From Methylotetracoccus oryzae (GTDB lineage: Bacteria > Pseudomonadota > Gammaproteobacteria > Methylococcales > Methylococcaceae), in the NCBI RefSeq assembly GCF_006175985.1, contig NZ_SRSH01000001.1, positions 186,001 through 250,000 of the forward strand: 64,000 nucleotides of DNA, in the 5' to 3' direction. The position numbers were made by a program, and so were the translations under genes. Of the stretch, positions 33,749 through 42,291 are shown piece by piece. How positions within the stretch are numbered: the first letter of the stretch is position 1; each line of letters begins with the position of its first letter. The notes under the pieces were generated by a model. It was not told where the DNA came from and did no database searches. It worked only from the letters and a program-made list of their open reading frames with translations.

Positions 33749-36043
33749 ATGACGCCAACTCCGCCGGACTCCGGCGCCTCTGCCCGTGGTCAGTCACGGC
33801 AGCGCGCGCCGGCTTGCCGACAGCTTGTAATCTGGGCGACCACCCTACTGCTCAGCCTGTCCGCGTGTGCCACCACCCGGCACGGCAATTCGGCCGCAGG
33901 GGGACCGGGTAGTCTGCCGATCCCGCCGGGCATTGCGCGGGACAATGCCCTGTTGCGGGCGGGATTCCTCGACGCGACGCTGTACCACAATCGCAAGGGC
34001 GCGGACCGCCCGGTCGACCCCAAGGGCGTGCAGGACTCGACCCGCGGCCTGCAGGACGCGCTCGACGATGCCTACGAGTACGGCCTCACCCTGTATCTGC
34101 CCCGCGGTACCTATCTGGTATCGGACACGCTGCGACGAGACCAGGTCTGGCAGCATCGGGGCTGCGCCGAACAATTCGCCAGCGGCAATGGTCCGGGCGC
34201 TTACGGAACGCCATATGCCATGCGCAAGGCCCCAGCGATCGTTGGTCAAAGCGGTGGAACTCGCCCACTGATCGTGCTGCGCGACGGAAGCCCTGGTTTC
34301 GACAACGCCACTGCGAACGGCGCCAAACCCATCGTTTATCTCAGAAACGCGGGCGAAGGCGACGAGCGCGAAACCTGGACCGGTGACGACAGCTGTGGCT
34401 TCGGACTGGTCTTTCGCGGTGTCGACATCAAGACCGGCCGCAACCGGGGTGCCGTGGCTCTCCAAATCCCGGCCGCGCAGTACAGCTACATCGAGGATGT
34501 CCGGATCGATGCCTCGGGCGGCTATGCCGGCATCCGCGGGCTGCCCGGCCGAACCAACTCGGCGACCAATGTCGAAGTCGCCGGCGGACAGTTCGGCATC
34601 ATTGTCGAGAATGGGCGCGGCTTCAATCTGGTCGGCATCGATCTGCAGGGGCAGACGACTGCCGCGCTGAGCATGCGCATAGGGGAAATGGTCGCCGTCA
34701 CCGCCTTCCGCTTCGCACCCGCGGATGGCGGAGTCGCGGTCGACATTCCCCGCCCACGCAACGGCGTGTTTCTTCAGGACGGATTCATCGCGATGCCGAA
34801 AGGAACGCGACAACCGGTCATCCGCAATGCCGGAGAGGGCGGGTTTGTTATGCGCGATGTGACCGTGCAGACGGACGGCGTCATCGCGGCTCAGGACGCC
34901 GCCGGGCAGCTGCGCAAGGCCAGCGGCCAACCGCAGCGGATCGAGGAATATGCTTATTCGCCGGATACCACGGCCATGGCGATGGTGGTGAACGGCCAAC
35001 GCGGCAAGGACCGGGTCAGGCTGTCGGTGGCGGACGGCAAGGCTGAGCGAGCCGCGGCGCCGTTGACTCGGCGGTCTTGGCAGACGCTGCTCTCGTTCGA
35101 CGAAGCGGGCGTCGTCAACGTGCAGACCCTCGGCGCCAAAGGTGACGGCCGTGCCGACGACACGGCGGCCATCCAACGCGCCATCGACCGCGCCCCCGAC
35201 GCCAAGGTGTTCCTGCCCCGCGGCGACTACCGGATCACCAAACCGCTCGTGCTCGGACTACGGACCCGCTTGTTCGGCGTGCCGGGATACCGCTCCCGCA
35301 TCGCAGCCGATTTCGAGTCGGCCACACCCGAATATGCGATCCGGACGGTCGCGGATCCCGCCGGCACCGCGTCGACCTATCTCGGCGACATCTCGATCCT
35401 GCTGCTCAACAATACCGAAAACCAGACGAGTATCGGCGGCGTGCTGTGGCAAACCGGCGGTACCTCGCTCGGACGGCAGGTCGCCGCCGGCAGCTTCTGG
35501 CGCGCCGATCCGAAAACTCGGGCGCGGCAGTTGCTAAAGATCTCCGGATCGCGAGCCGGAGGGAACTGGTTCGGTTTCATCGCCGGACCGTCCTTCATCG
35601 CGGTACATCCCGATTACCGGGGCATCCTGATCGAGGATACCGCAGGCCCCGTCAATCTGTACGGGCCCAACGCGGAGCGCAGCGGCGGACGCTTCAATCT
35701 CGAGATTAACCGAGCGTCCAATGTGAGCGTCTTCGGCACCAAGACCGAAACCACCAACTGGCCCGGCAAAGGCGACCTGTGGCAAACGCCATTTGCGCTG
35801 GTACAGAAGTCGTCGAACGTCGTGCTCGGCGGCTTCACCGGCACCAGTATCAGGACGCAAGGCCGTACTTCTCCGATGGATACCTTTCAGATCATCGACT
35901 CGAGCGCGGTGACCGCGGCGGTGATCAACTGGGCAGAGAAACAGAAGTCCACCGCCCAAGGCGCGATGCTGATCGAGGAACGCGGAGGCCAGCGCCTCGC
36001 GATCCCGGGTTCGCAGAACGTGATCCTATTCCGACGCGACTGA
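33749..36043 (+). CDS. Beta-helix lipoprotein with two pectate-lyase-3 type repeats
   Basis: A 764-residue lipoprotein: a signal region with lipobox LSAC (Cys40), then two right-handed beta-helix domains. Each begins with the Pectate_lyase_3/GH55-like opening: residues about 95-125 (LQDALDDAYEYGLTLYLPRG) and about 455-500 (N457-VQTLGAKGDGRADDTAAI, then KVFLPRGDYRITKP). These folds are used by polysaccharide lyases, glycoside hydrolases of family 55 and phage tailspikes. Catalytic residues cannot be assigned by eye. The long N-terminal region before the lipobox (about 25 basic residues) is odd; a start nearer residue 25 was sought but no ATG is available. It is divergent from the ArnT-like/asnB pair and may act on the same surface glycan. 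Confidence 0.83.
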   Translation: MTPTPPDSGASARGQSRQRAPACRQLVIWATTLLLSLSACATTRHGNSAAGGPGSLPIPPGIARDNALLRAGFLDATLYHNRKGADRPVDPKGVQDSTRGLQDALDDAYEYGLTLYLPRGTYLVSDTLRRDQVWQHRGCAEQFASGNGPGAYGTPYAMRKAPAIVGQSGGTRPLIVLRDGSPGFDNATANGAKPIVYLRNAGEGDERETWTGDDSCGFGLVFRGVDIKTGRNRGAVALQIPAAQYSYIEDVRIDASGGYAGIRGLPGRTNSATNVEVAGGQFGIIVENGRGFNLVGIDLQGQTTAALSMRIGEMVAVTAFRFAPADGGVAVDIPRPRNGVFLQDGFIAMPKGTRQPVIRNAGEGGFVMRDVTVQTDGVIAAQDAAGQLRKASGQPQRIEEYAYSPDTTAMAMVVNGQRGKDRVRLSVADGKAERAAAPLTRRSWQTLLSFDEAGVVNVQTLGAKGDGRADDTAAIQRAIDRAPDAKVFLPRGDYRITKPLVLGLRTRLFGVPGYRSRIAADFESATPEYAIRTVADPAGTASTYLGDISILLLNNTENQTSIGGVLWQTGGTSLGRQVAAGSFWRADPKTRARQLLKISGSRAGGNWFGFIAGPSFIAVHPDYRGILIEDTAGPVNLYGPNAERSGGRFNLEINRASNVSVFGTKTETTNWPGKGDLWQTPFALVQKSSNVVLGGFTGTSIRTQGRTSPMDTFQIIDSSAVTAAVINWAEKQKSTAQGAMLIEERGGQRLAIPGSQNVILFRRD

Positions 36044-36070
36044 TGCGCCTGGGGCTGCGCGGCCGCACAA

Positions 36071-37567
36071 TCAGGGCATGACCAGTGACGGCAGCGGCGC
36101 CGTCGTCGCTGCATTCACGGTCGCGGCCAGTTGCGGGTCGACCTCCCAGCCGCCCCCCAGGGCCTTGTAGACCGCGACCAGATTTGCCGATACCAGGCCG
36201 TAGCTGTTCGCGAGCTGACTCTGCGTCGTCAACAGCGCACGCTGCGCGACCAGCACCGTCAGAAAACTCTCGAGACCACGCAGATAGCGTTCCTGCGCCA
36301 GCTTCACGGCCAGCTGATCGGCTTCGAAAGCGTGCTGCAAGGACTCGAGGCGCTGCTGCTCGGTCGCGTACTCGACCAGGGCATCCTCGACTTCCCGATA
36401 GGCGTTCAACACGGCGGTCCGGTAACCCAGCAGCGCCTGTCGCTGCCCTGCTTCCTTCCCTTCCAGATTCGCCATGTTGCGACCCCAGTTGAAGATCGGC
36501 GCGGTCAGCGTCGAACCGATGGACCAGGACTTCCCGAGCAGCGTGAAGTTCGTCGGATCGTTGTTCTGGAAACCCAGGAAGCCCGAAAGATTCAGCTTGG
36601 GATACAACTCGGCGGTCGCGACACCGACCTGCGCCGTCGCCGCAGCGAGCTCGCGCTCCGCGAGACGGATATCCGGTCGCCGTCGGAGCAGTTCCGACGG
36701 CAGTTCCGCGAGCACGCGCGGCGGCGCGAAAGGAATCGGCCGGGGTTGCAGCAACAACCGGTCGAGTTCGCTCGGCGTGCGGCCAAGCAATTCTGCCAAC
36801 GCATGGGTCGCGACCTGGATGCGTGCCTCCTGCTGCGGGATCTCTGCCTCCGTGGTCGCGACCTGCGAGGACGCCTGGGCCACGTCGAGCTCGGAAGTCA
36901 GCCCGGCCTGATTGCGATGCCGCGTCAGGTCGCGCGTATCGGCCTGTGCGGCGAGATTGTCCCGCGCAATCGCGATCTGCCGCTGGGCCAGCCGCAGTTC
37001 CAGATAGTTCTGCGCCACCTCGCCCAGCAGCGTGACCATGATGTCGCGGGTGTACTCGATCTCGGCGTCGATGCCGGCATTCGCCGACTCGATGCTGCGC
37101 CGGATGCCGCCGAACACGTCCAGTTCCCAGCTGGCGTCGAAACCGAGTTGCAGAATGTCGATGTGCTGGCTGCTCAACCCGAAGCCGCCGGTCGTTCCGA
37201 TGACCGTGCCGCCGGTCTGCCCGGTGAAGTTGTTCTGGCGGCGATTGGCGAAGCCATGGCCGCTGATGATGGGTAGGCCCGCGGCAATGGCAATGACCCG
37301 CTGGGCCCGGGCCTGAACGATGCGCTCCTTGGCCGCCTTGATGTCCAGGTTGAAGCCAATCGCCTCGGCAATCAGCGCATTCAGCACCGGATCGCCGAAG
37401 GACTTCCACCATTCCGCCGTCGCCCGGATGCGTCTGGCGTCCGCAGTGTGCGGCTGTTCCGACCAGGCCTTGGGCGCTTCCGGAGTGGGTGCGACGTAGT
37501 CCGGGCCGACCATGCAGCCGCCCAGCCACGGGGCGACCAGCAGCAACCCAAACGCCAGGCGACTCAC
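36071..37567 (-). CDS. NodT-family outer membrane efflux lipoprotein
   Basis: A 498-residue outer-membrane factor with a lipobox (WLGGC, Cys18) and two outer-membrane-efflux repeats. The motifs MVGPDYVAPTPEAPKAW after the Cys and WWKSFGDPVLNALIAEAI near residues 52-69 are typical of the NodT/OprM group, as is ELLRRRPDIRLAERELAAATAQVG (about 287-310). It ends the five-gene TetR-DevC-DevA-adaptor-OMF operon and overlaps the adaptor stop by 4 bp. Together with them it should form a complete ATP-driven tripartite exporter. Confidence 0.93.
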   Translation of the reverse strand: MSRLAFGLLLVAPWLGGCMVGPDYVAPTPEAPKAWSEQPHTADARRIRATAEWWKSFGDPVLNALIAEAIGFNLDIKAAKERIVQARAQRVIAIAAGLPIISGHGFANRRQNNFTGQTGGTVIGTTGGFGLSSQHIDILQLGFDASWELDVFGGIRRSIESANAGIDAEIEYTRDIMVTLLGEVAQNYLELRLAQRQIAIARDNLAAQADTRDLTRHRNQAGLTSELDVAQASSQVATTEAEIPQQEARIQVATHALAELLGRTPSELDRLLLQPRPIPFAPPRVLAELPSELLRRRPDIRLAERELAAATAQVGVATAELYPKLNLSGFLGFQNNDPTNFTLLGKSWSIGSTLTAPIFNWGRNMANLEGKEAGQRQALLGYRTAVLNAYREVEDALVEYATEQQRLESLQHAFEADQLAVKLAQERYLRGLESFLTVLVAQRALLTTQSQLANSYGLVSANLVAVYKALGGGWEVDPQLAATVNAATTAPLPSLVMP

Positions 37568-38553
37568 GGCAACACCCGGGTATCTGGCGGCGGTCGGTCC
37601 GCAGCAGTCTGCGGGATCATGTCCGGCGCCTCGATGAACACGTCCATCTGTTGTCCGACATAGGCCGCGAGTTGCGACGGATCGAAGCGGTACAGTACCT
37701 GCAGAACCCGGGTATCGACCCGTTCGGTGCTGTCCCCGGTCAGCGAGCGCTTCGGTATCACATAGGGTTCGACATAGGCGAAGCTCAGCTCGGCCTTGAG
37801 GTCCCGGTTTCCACGCAGGTAGGCCACCGCCTTCGCCTCCTTCCGAAAGCGCCAGGCATCGTTCTCATCGATATCGACGCGAATGCGCAGTTCGGTCAGA
37901 TTGCCCAGCACCAGCAACGGCGGGTTGGTGATGCCGGCCATCGCGAACTCGCCCGGATGGATGTTGACCTTCAAGACCTCGCCATCGATAAGCGCCCGCA
38001 CGCGCAGGCGGTCCAGCGTCGTGCGCACCGCAGTCAATTCGGCTTCCGCCTGGCCGACCTGCGCCTTCGCGCTGTCGAGCCGCGAGCGCGCGATCGCATG
38101 CGCATTGCGGCGCCGCTCAAGTTCCTCGACACTGATCGCGCGGCGGTCGTCCACGTTTTCCGCGAGCTGCAGCAGGATGGCCGCTTCCTTCAGGGACGCT
38201 GCGGCCTCCTCGACGCCGGCACGCGCGCGGGCGGTCGCCGCACGACGCACGCCTTCCTCGGCGCGCGCTTCCCGGTCGTCCAGCTCGAACAGGATCTGGC
38301 CGGCCTTGACCCTCTCGCCGGCTCTCACCGCGACGCGCGTGACCACGCCCGGCAGCGGCGTTCCAATCGCGATGTTCTCGCTGCGCGCCTCGACCAGTCC
38401 GGAGCCTGCGATGAAGCTCGCGAAAGGCGCCTGAGCCGGCTGGGCGACCGCCTCGGCGACCGGGATCGGCTTGTTGCCCGTCACGACCATGTAGACGCCG
38501 AACAGGAAACCCGCGAGCGCCAGCAGCGGCAACAGGTATCGGGTAAACATCAA
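37564..38553 (-). CDS. HlyD-family adaptor of DevBCA-type exporter
   Basis: A 329-residue periplasmic adaptor with an N-terminal anchor (residues 5-26), lipoyl half-motif (PGVVTRVAVRAGERVKAGQ, about 68-86), a coiled-coil hairpin (about 95-170), the second lipoyl half (VRALIDGEVLKVNIHPGE, about 187-205) and beta-barrel domain. The end is short with little membrane-proximal domain, and it ends in a Pro/Arg-rich tail. It fits the DevB type working with DevA and DevC (ATP-driven glycolipid or toxin exporters). It follows DevA by 20 bp and overlaps the outer-membrane gene by 4 bp. Confidence 0.9.
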   Translation of the reverse strand: MMFTRYLLPLLALAGFLFGVYMVVTGNKPIPVAEAVAQPAQAPFASFIAGSGLVEARSENIAIGTPLPGVVTRVAVRAGERVKAGQILFELDDREARAEEGVRRAATARARAGVEEAAASLKEAAILLQLAENVDDRRAISVEELERRRNAHAIARSRLDSAKAQVGQAEAELTAVRTTLDRLRVRALIDGEVLKVNIHPGEFAMAGITNPPLLVLGNLTELRIRVDIDENDAWRFRKEAKAVAYLRGNRDLKAELSFAYVEPYVIPKRSLTGDSTERVDTRVLQVLYRFDPSQLAAYVGQQMDVFIEAPDMIPQTAADRPPPDTRVLP

Positions 38554-38573
38554 CGGTCTCCGCGGGATCGGGT

Positions 38574-39287
38574 TCAGTGGAGCTGTGAGGAGTTCGTGAC
38601 GACGCGGGTCACCCGGCCATCGTCCATTTCGGCGATGCGGTCGGCGAACTCGAAAATGCGTGCATCATGCGTGACGATCACCAGTGTGCGATCGCGCCCC
38701 ATCGCAATGCCCTTGAGCAGTTCCATGACCTTGTGGCCCGTTTCGTGGTCCAGCGCACTGGTCGGCTCGTCGCAAACGATGAGCCGGGGCTCGTGGATGA
38801 TCGCGCGGGCGATCGCGACACGCTGCTGCTGGCCGCCGGACAACTGCGACGGCAGCGAGCGGGTCCGCGTGCCCAGACCGACCTGTTCCAGGACCTGCTC
38901 AGCCTTTTTTAGGGCCTCCTTGCGCCCGACCCCATTGATCAACAGCGGCACGGTCACGTTCTCCGCCGCTGTCAGCGTCGGGAGCAGGTTGTATGCCTGA
39001 AACACGAAACCGATGTTTCGAGCGCGGAAGGCGAGCTTCGCGTGGTTGCGCAGATGCATCAGATCCTGCCCGAACACGCGGCAGTCACCCTCACTCTGGT
39101 CGAGAATCCCGGCCATGACCGAGATCAGCGTCGTCTTGCCGCAACCCGACGGCCCGACCAGCATCATCAACTCACCCTGCCGGACGTCGAGATCGACGCC
39201 TTGCAGCGCGGTCACCATCGCCTCGCCGGTCCCGTAGGTCTTCAACAGGCCGCGGCAGCTGACCGCGAGATCCTGATCTGCCGCCAT
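38574..39287 (-). CDS. ABC exporter ATPase, DevA/LolD/MacB type
   Basis: A 237-residue ATPase with Walker A GPSGCGKT at 45-52, signature LSGGQQQRVAIARA near 143-156, Walker B LIVCDEPTSALD and switch His in VTHDARIFEFADR. The family (LolD, MacB N-terminus, DevA) works with FtsX-fold permeases. ATG at 39287 lies 2 bp behind the DevC stop; an upstream extension to 39404 overlaps devC and has no support. Part of the TetR-led exporter operon. Confidence 0.94.
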   Translation of the reverse strand: MAADQDLAVSCRGLLKTYGTGEAMVTALQGVDLDVRQGELMMLVGPSGCGKTTLISVMAGILDQSEGDCRVFGQDLMHLRNHAKLAFRARNIGFVFQAYNLLPTLTAAENVTVPLLINGVGRKEALKKAEQVLEQVGLGTRTRSLPSQLSGGQQQRVAIARAIIHEPRLIVCDEPTSALDHETGHKVMELLKGIAMGRDRTLVIVTHDARIFEFADRIAEMDDGRVTRVVTNSSQLH

Positions 39288-39289
39288 GC

Positions 39290-40450
39290 TCAACTCTTGA
39301 ACACCACGGCGGGTTCCAGCCTGATGACTCGCCGGATGCTGATCAGTGCCGCGAAGGCACAGATCAGCGTGACGCCGATACCACTGAACAACAGCAGGTA
39401 CCACGGAAATTTGAAGGCGAGGATGGTGTTGCGCATCGCCCAGCCGAACAGCGAGGTCAATCCGACGCCGAGGCCATAGCCGATCATGCCGACCAGCGTT
39501 GCCTGCAGCAGGATCATGCGCAGCAGCATCCAGTTGCTCGTGCCCATGGCCTTCAGCACGCCGAACTGGCGGAGGTTCTCGCGGGTAAAGCTGTAGAAGG
39601 TCTGACCGGCGATGGCCGCGCCGACGATGAAGCCCAGCATAACCGACACGCCGAAATTGATCGGAATCCCGGTGTTTTTCAGAAAGTAGCGAAAAGTCAC
39701 GCCCATGAACTCTTCGCGGCTGTAGGCCGCGAGCCCGGTCGTCGCCCCGATGCGGCGCGTCACCGCCGCCAGCGACTCGTCGGACGCCGCCTTGGCGAGG
39801 ATGAACGACAGCATCTTCCGTTCGCGCGGCGCGAACTGCTTGGCCCGGGAATAGGTCGTGTAGAGCACCGGCTGCGACAGGATCGTGCGCGTGTTCTTCG
39901 AAAACCCGACGACGACGGCGCGGTGGTCGTTGAGTTCCAGGGTATCGCCGACTTTCAGCTCGACCCGCTTGCCGCCGGGCACCGCCGGCGGCTGAGACAG
40001 CTTTTCCCGAGCGCCATCGATGTCGATGATGACGGCATCGGCGCGGCGCAGGTCGGCGAGTCGGCCCTCCACCATGCGCGGCGGACCACCGACCAGCGTT
40101 GCATCGTCCAGACCGACGACGATACAGGTCTGGAACATGCCATTCGGCAGGCGCGCCTTCAGCAAACCCTTGTACAAGGGCATCGCCCAGGCAACGCCGG
40201 CCACGCCGCGGACGCGATACAACTCGGTGTCCTGCAGCGGCTTGATGTCATCGACCCATTGCACCTCCGGATCCATGACCCAGATGTCGGGCAGTCCCAG
40301 GTCGGTGATGAAACTGTAAGATCGCATGATCAGGCCGACAAAAATCGCCGGCTGCTGGGTCATGATCAGCGATGCGAAGGTCAGGCCCATGATGATCCCG
40401 AGATACTTGCCGCGGTCGCCCATCAGCATCTTCAGCGCGATCCGGTACAT
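39290..40450 (-). CDS. ABC exporter permease, DevC type (FtsX fold)
   Basis: A 386-residue permease with one N-terminal helix, a periplasmic domain of about 210 residues and three C-terminal helices (about 265-290, 310-340, 350-375), the MacB/FtsX plan. The opening YRIALKMLMGDRGKYLGIIMGLTFASLIM and the helix segment MLGFIVGAAIAGQTFYSFTRENLRQFGVLKAMG are close to DevC of heterocyst glycolipid exporters. It follows the TetR gene by 3 bp and precedes DevA by 2 bp. Substrate unknown. Confidence 0.92.
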   Translation of the reverse strand: MYRIALKMLMGDRGKYLGIIMGLTFASLIMTQQPAIFVGLIMRSYSFITDLGLPDIWVMDPEVQWVDDIKPLQDTELYRVRGVAGVAWAMPLYKGLLKARLPNGMFQTCIVVGLDDATLVGGPPRMVEGRLADLRRADAVIIDIDGAREKLSQPPAVPGGKRVELKVGDTLELNDHRAVVVGFSKNTRTILSQPVLYTTYSRAKQFAPRERKMLSFILAKAASDESLAAVTRRIGATTGLAAYSREEFMGVTFRYFLKNTGIPINFGVSVMLGFIVGAAIAGQTFYSFTRENLRQFGVLKAMGTSNWMLLRMILLQATLVGMIGYGLGVGLTSLFGWAMRNTILAFKFPWYLLLFSGIGVTLICAFAALISIRRVIRLEPAVVFKS

Positions 40451-40453
40451 CGC

Positions 40454-41098
40454 TCAGGTCCCGGGCGTTGGCGGCAGGTGCGTCAGCGCCGCGAGCACGA
40501 AGCGGAACACATGCTCGGCCGTGGCCTCGCGATCCTCCGGGCCGGCGACGATCTGCGGGCGCATCTGATCGATCACCGACCGGGCGTGCCGATAGACCAG
40601 ACACTGCCCGAAAATGCTGAGCACGCAGCGCTCCAGACTATCGTCGTCCAGCGGGTGCGGAACCAACTGAATCACTATCCTGCGAACGGCGTCGAAACGC
40701 GGCTTCATGATGCTGTCGACGATGGGCACCAGCGCTGCGGTCGGCGACAGGATCTCCCGCGTTATCAGCTTGCCGTGCCAGCCCAGATGCGTGTCGTCGA
40801 GCAGCCGCATCAGAAAGTTACGTATGAAATGTCGCAGGCGCTCGGCCGGAGTTACGCCCTCGCCTTCCGGGCAATCGAAGGGATAGCGCTCTTCGGCCTC
40901 TTCGAACGCGAAGCTCAAGGCTTCGCAATACAAGGCCTCCTTGTTCCGGAAGTAGTAGTTGACCGACGCAACGTTGACGCCAGCCTTGCCGCAAATGTCC
41001 CGCACCGTCGCATCGCGAAAGCCGCGCTCCGCGAACACCTCGCCGGCGGCGCGCAGCACGCGCTCACGGGTGACTTCGGCAAGCTGGGAAGGGATCAT
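40454..41098 (-). CDS. TetR-family repressor, CerR/DUF1956 type
   Basis: A 214-residue regulator with an N-terminal helix-turn-helix (residues about 10-55; GEVFAERGFRDATVRDICGKAGVNVASVNYYF) and a DUF1956-type ligand domain that includes LSFAFEEAEERYPF near 66-79. It is the first gene of the exporter operon and stands 17 bp from a strong inverted repeat, so it very likely represses itself and the exporter until the exported substrate binds. Next gene begins 3 bp after its stop. Confidence 0.93.
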   Translation of the reverse strand: MIPSQLAEVTRERVLRAAGEVFAERGFRDATVRDICGKAGVNVASVNYYFRNKEALYCEALSFAFEEAEERYPFDCPEGEGVTPAERLRHFIRNFLMRLLDDTHLGWHGKLITREILSPTAALVPIVDSIMKPRFDAVRRIVIQLVPHPLDDDSLERCVLSIFGQCLVYRHARSVIDQMRPQIVAGPEDREATAEHVFRFVLAALTHLPPTPGT

Positions 41099-41115
41099 CG
41101 AGACAGCTCAATCAA

Positions 41116-41154
41116 GCGTTTCAAACGATGCTATTAAACATTCGTTTGAAACGC
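41116..41154 (-). promoter_or_regulatory. Palindromic operator of the TetR-exporter operon
   Basis: GCGTTTCAAACGA (41116-41128) and TCGTTTGAAACGC (41142-41154) are a perfect 13-bp inverted repeat with a 13-base AT-rich spacer. Each arm is itself a near-palindrome (CGTTT-C-AAACG), so two TetR dimers may bind in tandem. It lies just upstream of the tetR ATG at 41098, over the expected promoter, consistent with autoregulation of the five-gene operon. Confidence 0.8.
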
Positions 41155-41277
41155 AAGGCAGCATTGTGGCGTGGGCGCACGAAAGCGCCGCTTCGACGTC
41201 AGGATCGAGTGAGGAAACACGGGCCACGGCCTGGCCGCCCCCGAGGATTGGGGCCGGCTGCGGCCGTGAGCGGAAGC

Positions 41278-41670
41278 TCAGTGGGATTTGCGGTCTGTTC
41301 CCGAACTGCCAGCGGCGGCATAGCGCAGTACCGACCGGATCCGTGCCGTGACTTGCCGCGCCGTCCCCGATGCGGCCGTCTCGCACCGCGTATCGACCGA
41401 GCCTTGCCCATCGAGGAAAAACAGCACGGGAATCCTGTCGGTCGCAGGGTCGTCCGCCAGCAAGCGCTGCAGGTCCTTTGCCCCAGAGCCACCGACGGGT
41501 GTGGCCCAGATCACGGCGTCAGGGTGTCGCTGCCGGACAAACTCCAGACCGGTCCAGCCATCGCAGGCCGTAATGACCTCGAACCCCGCATGCTGCATGG
41601 CATCACTCAGTTGCGCCAGACCGGCCGTATCGTCGTTGATCAGTAGCACTCGCAAGATTCGATCCCCCAT
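41278..41670 (-). CDS. Stand-alone receiver-like protein lacking the phosphoacceptor Asp
   Basis: A 130-residue single receiver-like domain. The first strand and acidic pair are kept (LRVLLINDDTAG, residues about 6-17), but the phosphoacceptor strand reads PDAVIWATPVGG, so Ala stands where Asp is expected, and the strand-4 Thr/Ser region reads PVLFFLDGQG. The protein is therefore a degenerate response regulator that is unlikely to be phosphorylated. The ATG at 41670 (MGDRILRV) matches the domain edge. It lies between the TetR operator and the large gene-free stretch, alone, with no kinase next to it. Confidence 0.75.
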   Translation of the reverse strand: MGDRILRVLLINDDTAGLAQLSDAMQHAGFEVITACDGWTGLEFVRQRHPDAVIWATPVGGSGAKDLQRLLADDPATDRIPVLFFLDGQGSVDTRCETAASGTARQVTARIRSVLRYAAAGSSGTDRKSH

Positions 41671-42130
41671 GGCTATGTCCCTGCCGCGGCTTACGCCAAG
41701 ATTCAAAGGTTCCCGAGGGATCACCGATTTCCCCGCGGGCCAGGGCGGTCTGACCAACGCAGCGTGTTCACCAACCTCCTTGAACTCGATGAAGCAGGAA
41801 GTCTGCCAATAACCTTGGCCAGCGCGGCGCCCAGGTAAAACCCCGTACCCGAGTACGCTTAACCCTCAACGTAACAGCAGCTTGTAGAAAGGACCGATTA
41901 TCGGGACCGGCGGGCTATCAGGTCGACGAAGCCCCGCTCACCCTGGCGTGTTAAATGGATTGACACCCGGGCAGCGTGTCCGGGGATGGCAAGGGCGCCT
42001 GGCCGCGGCTCGGCCCAGGCCCCGGAGCCGGACCTGCGAGTCGCGGCTCGCTTGCAAGACCATCAACCTGCATTCTCCGTGGCGCGATGGGGAGATGCCG
42101 GCCGGTGCTCGAAGGCCTGTGCGGCAATTT

Positions 42131-42156
42131 CCCACCCCGCGGGCCCGCGGTGTGGG
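42131..42156. repeat. 26-bp near-perfect GC palindrome
   Basis: Arms CCCACCCCGCGGG (42131-42143) and CCCGCGGTGTGGG (42144-42156) pair with one mismatch and no loop; the core CCGCGGGCCCGCGG is a perfect 14-base palindrome. It lies in the gene-free stretch. Confidence 0.7.
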
Positions 42157-42260
42157 CGCAATGCTGCGGCAACGGTTCCACGTCATCACGCACCAGCCGC
42201 CGGGATGCTACCCGGAGCGGGAATGTTGCCTGATGAACGGATTTCGAGAGGGCGGGCGAG

Positions 42261-42280
42261 GGCGCCCCGACACGGGCGCC
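42261..42280. terminator. Stem-loop behind the methyltransferase gene
   Basis: GGCGCCC (42261-42267), loop CGACAC, GGGCGCC (42274-42280) lies 12 bases past the methyltransferase stop (reading leftward). There is no T-run, so it is only a possible terminator. Confidence 0.35.
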
Positions 42281-42291
42281 GCGGAGTGTGC

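Larger units (their letters stand above)
41671..42291. other. 0.6 kb gene-free stretch with several GC-rich palindromes
   Basis: Frames open in this stretch are short, overlap one another on both strands and show no recognisable protein. A TTGACA (41960-41965) has no matching -10. Two notable inverted repeats lie at 42131-42156 and 42261-42280. A structured RNA is possible but not shown. Confidence 0.6.

Noticed and set aside
39923-41137. 404-codon rightward frame over devC and tetR
   Set aside because: Antisense to the TetR-DevC genes and no recognisable domain.
41960-41965. Consensus -35 TTGACA in the gene-free stretch
   Set aside because: No -10-like hexamer at 15-19 bases; probably chance.
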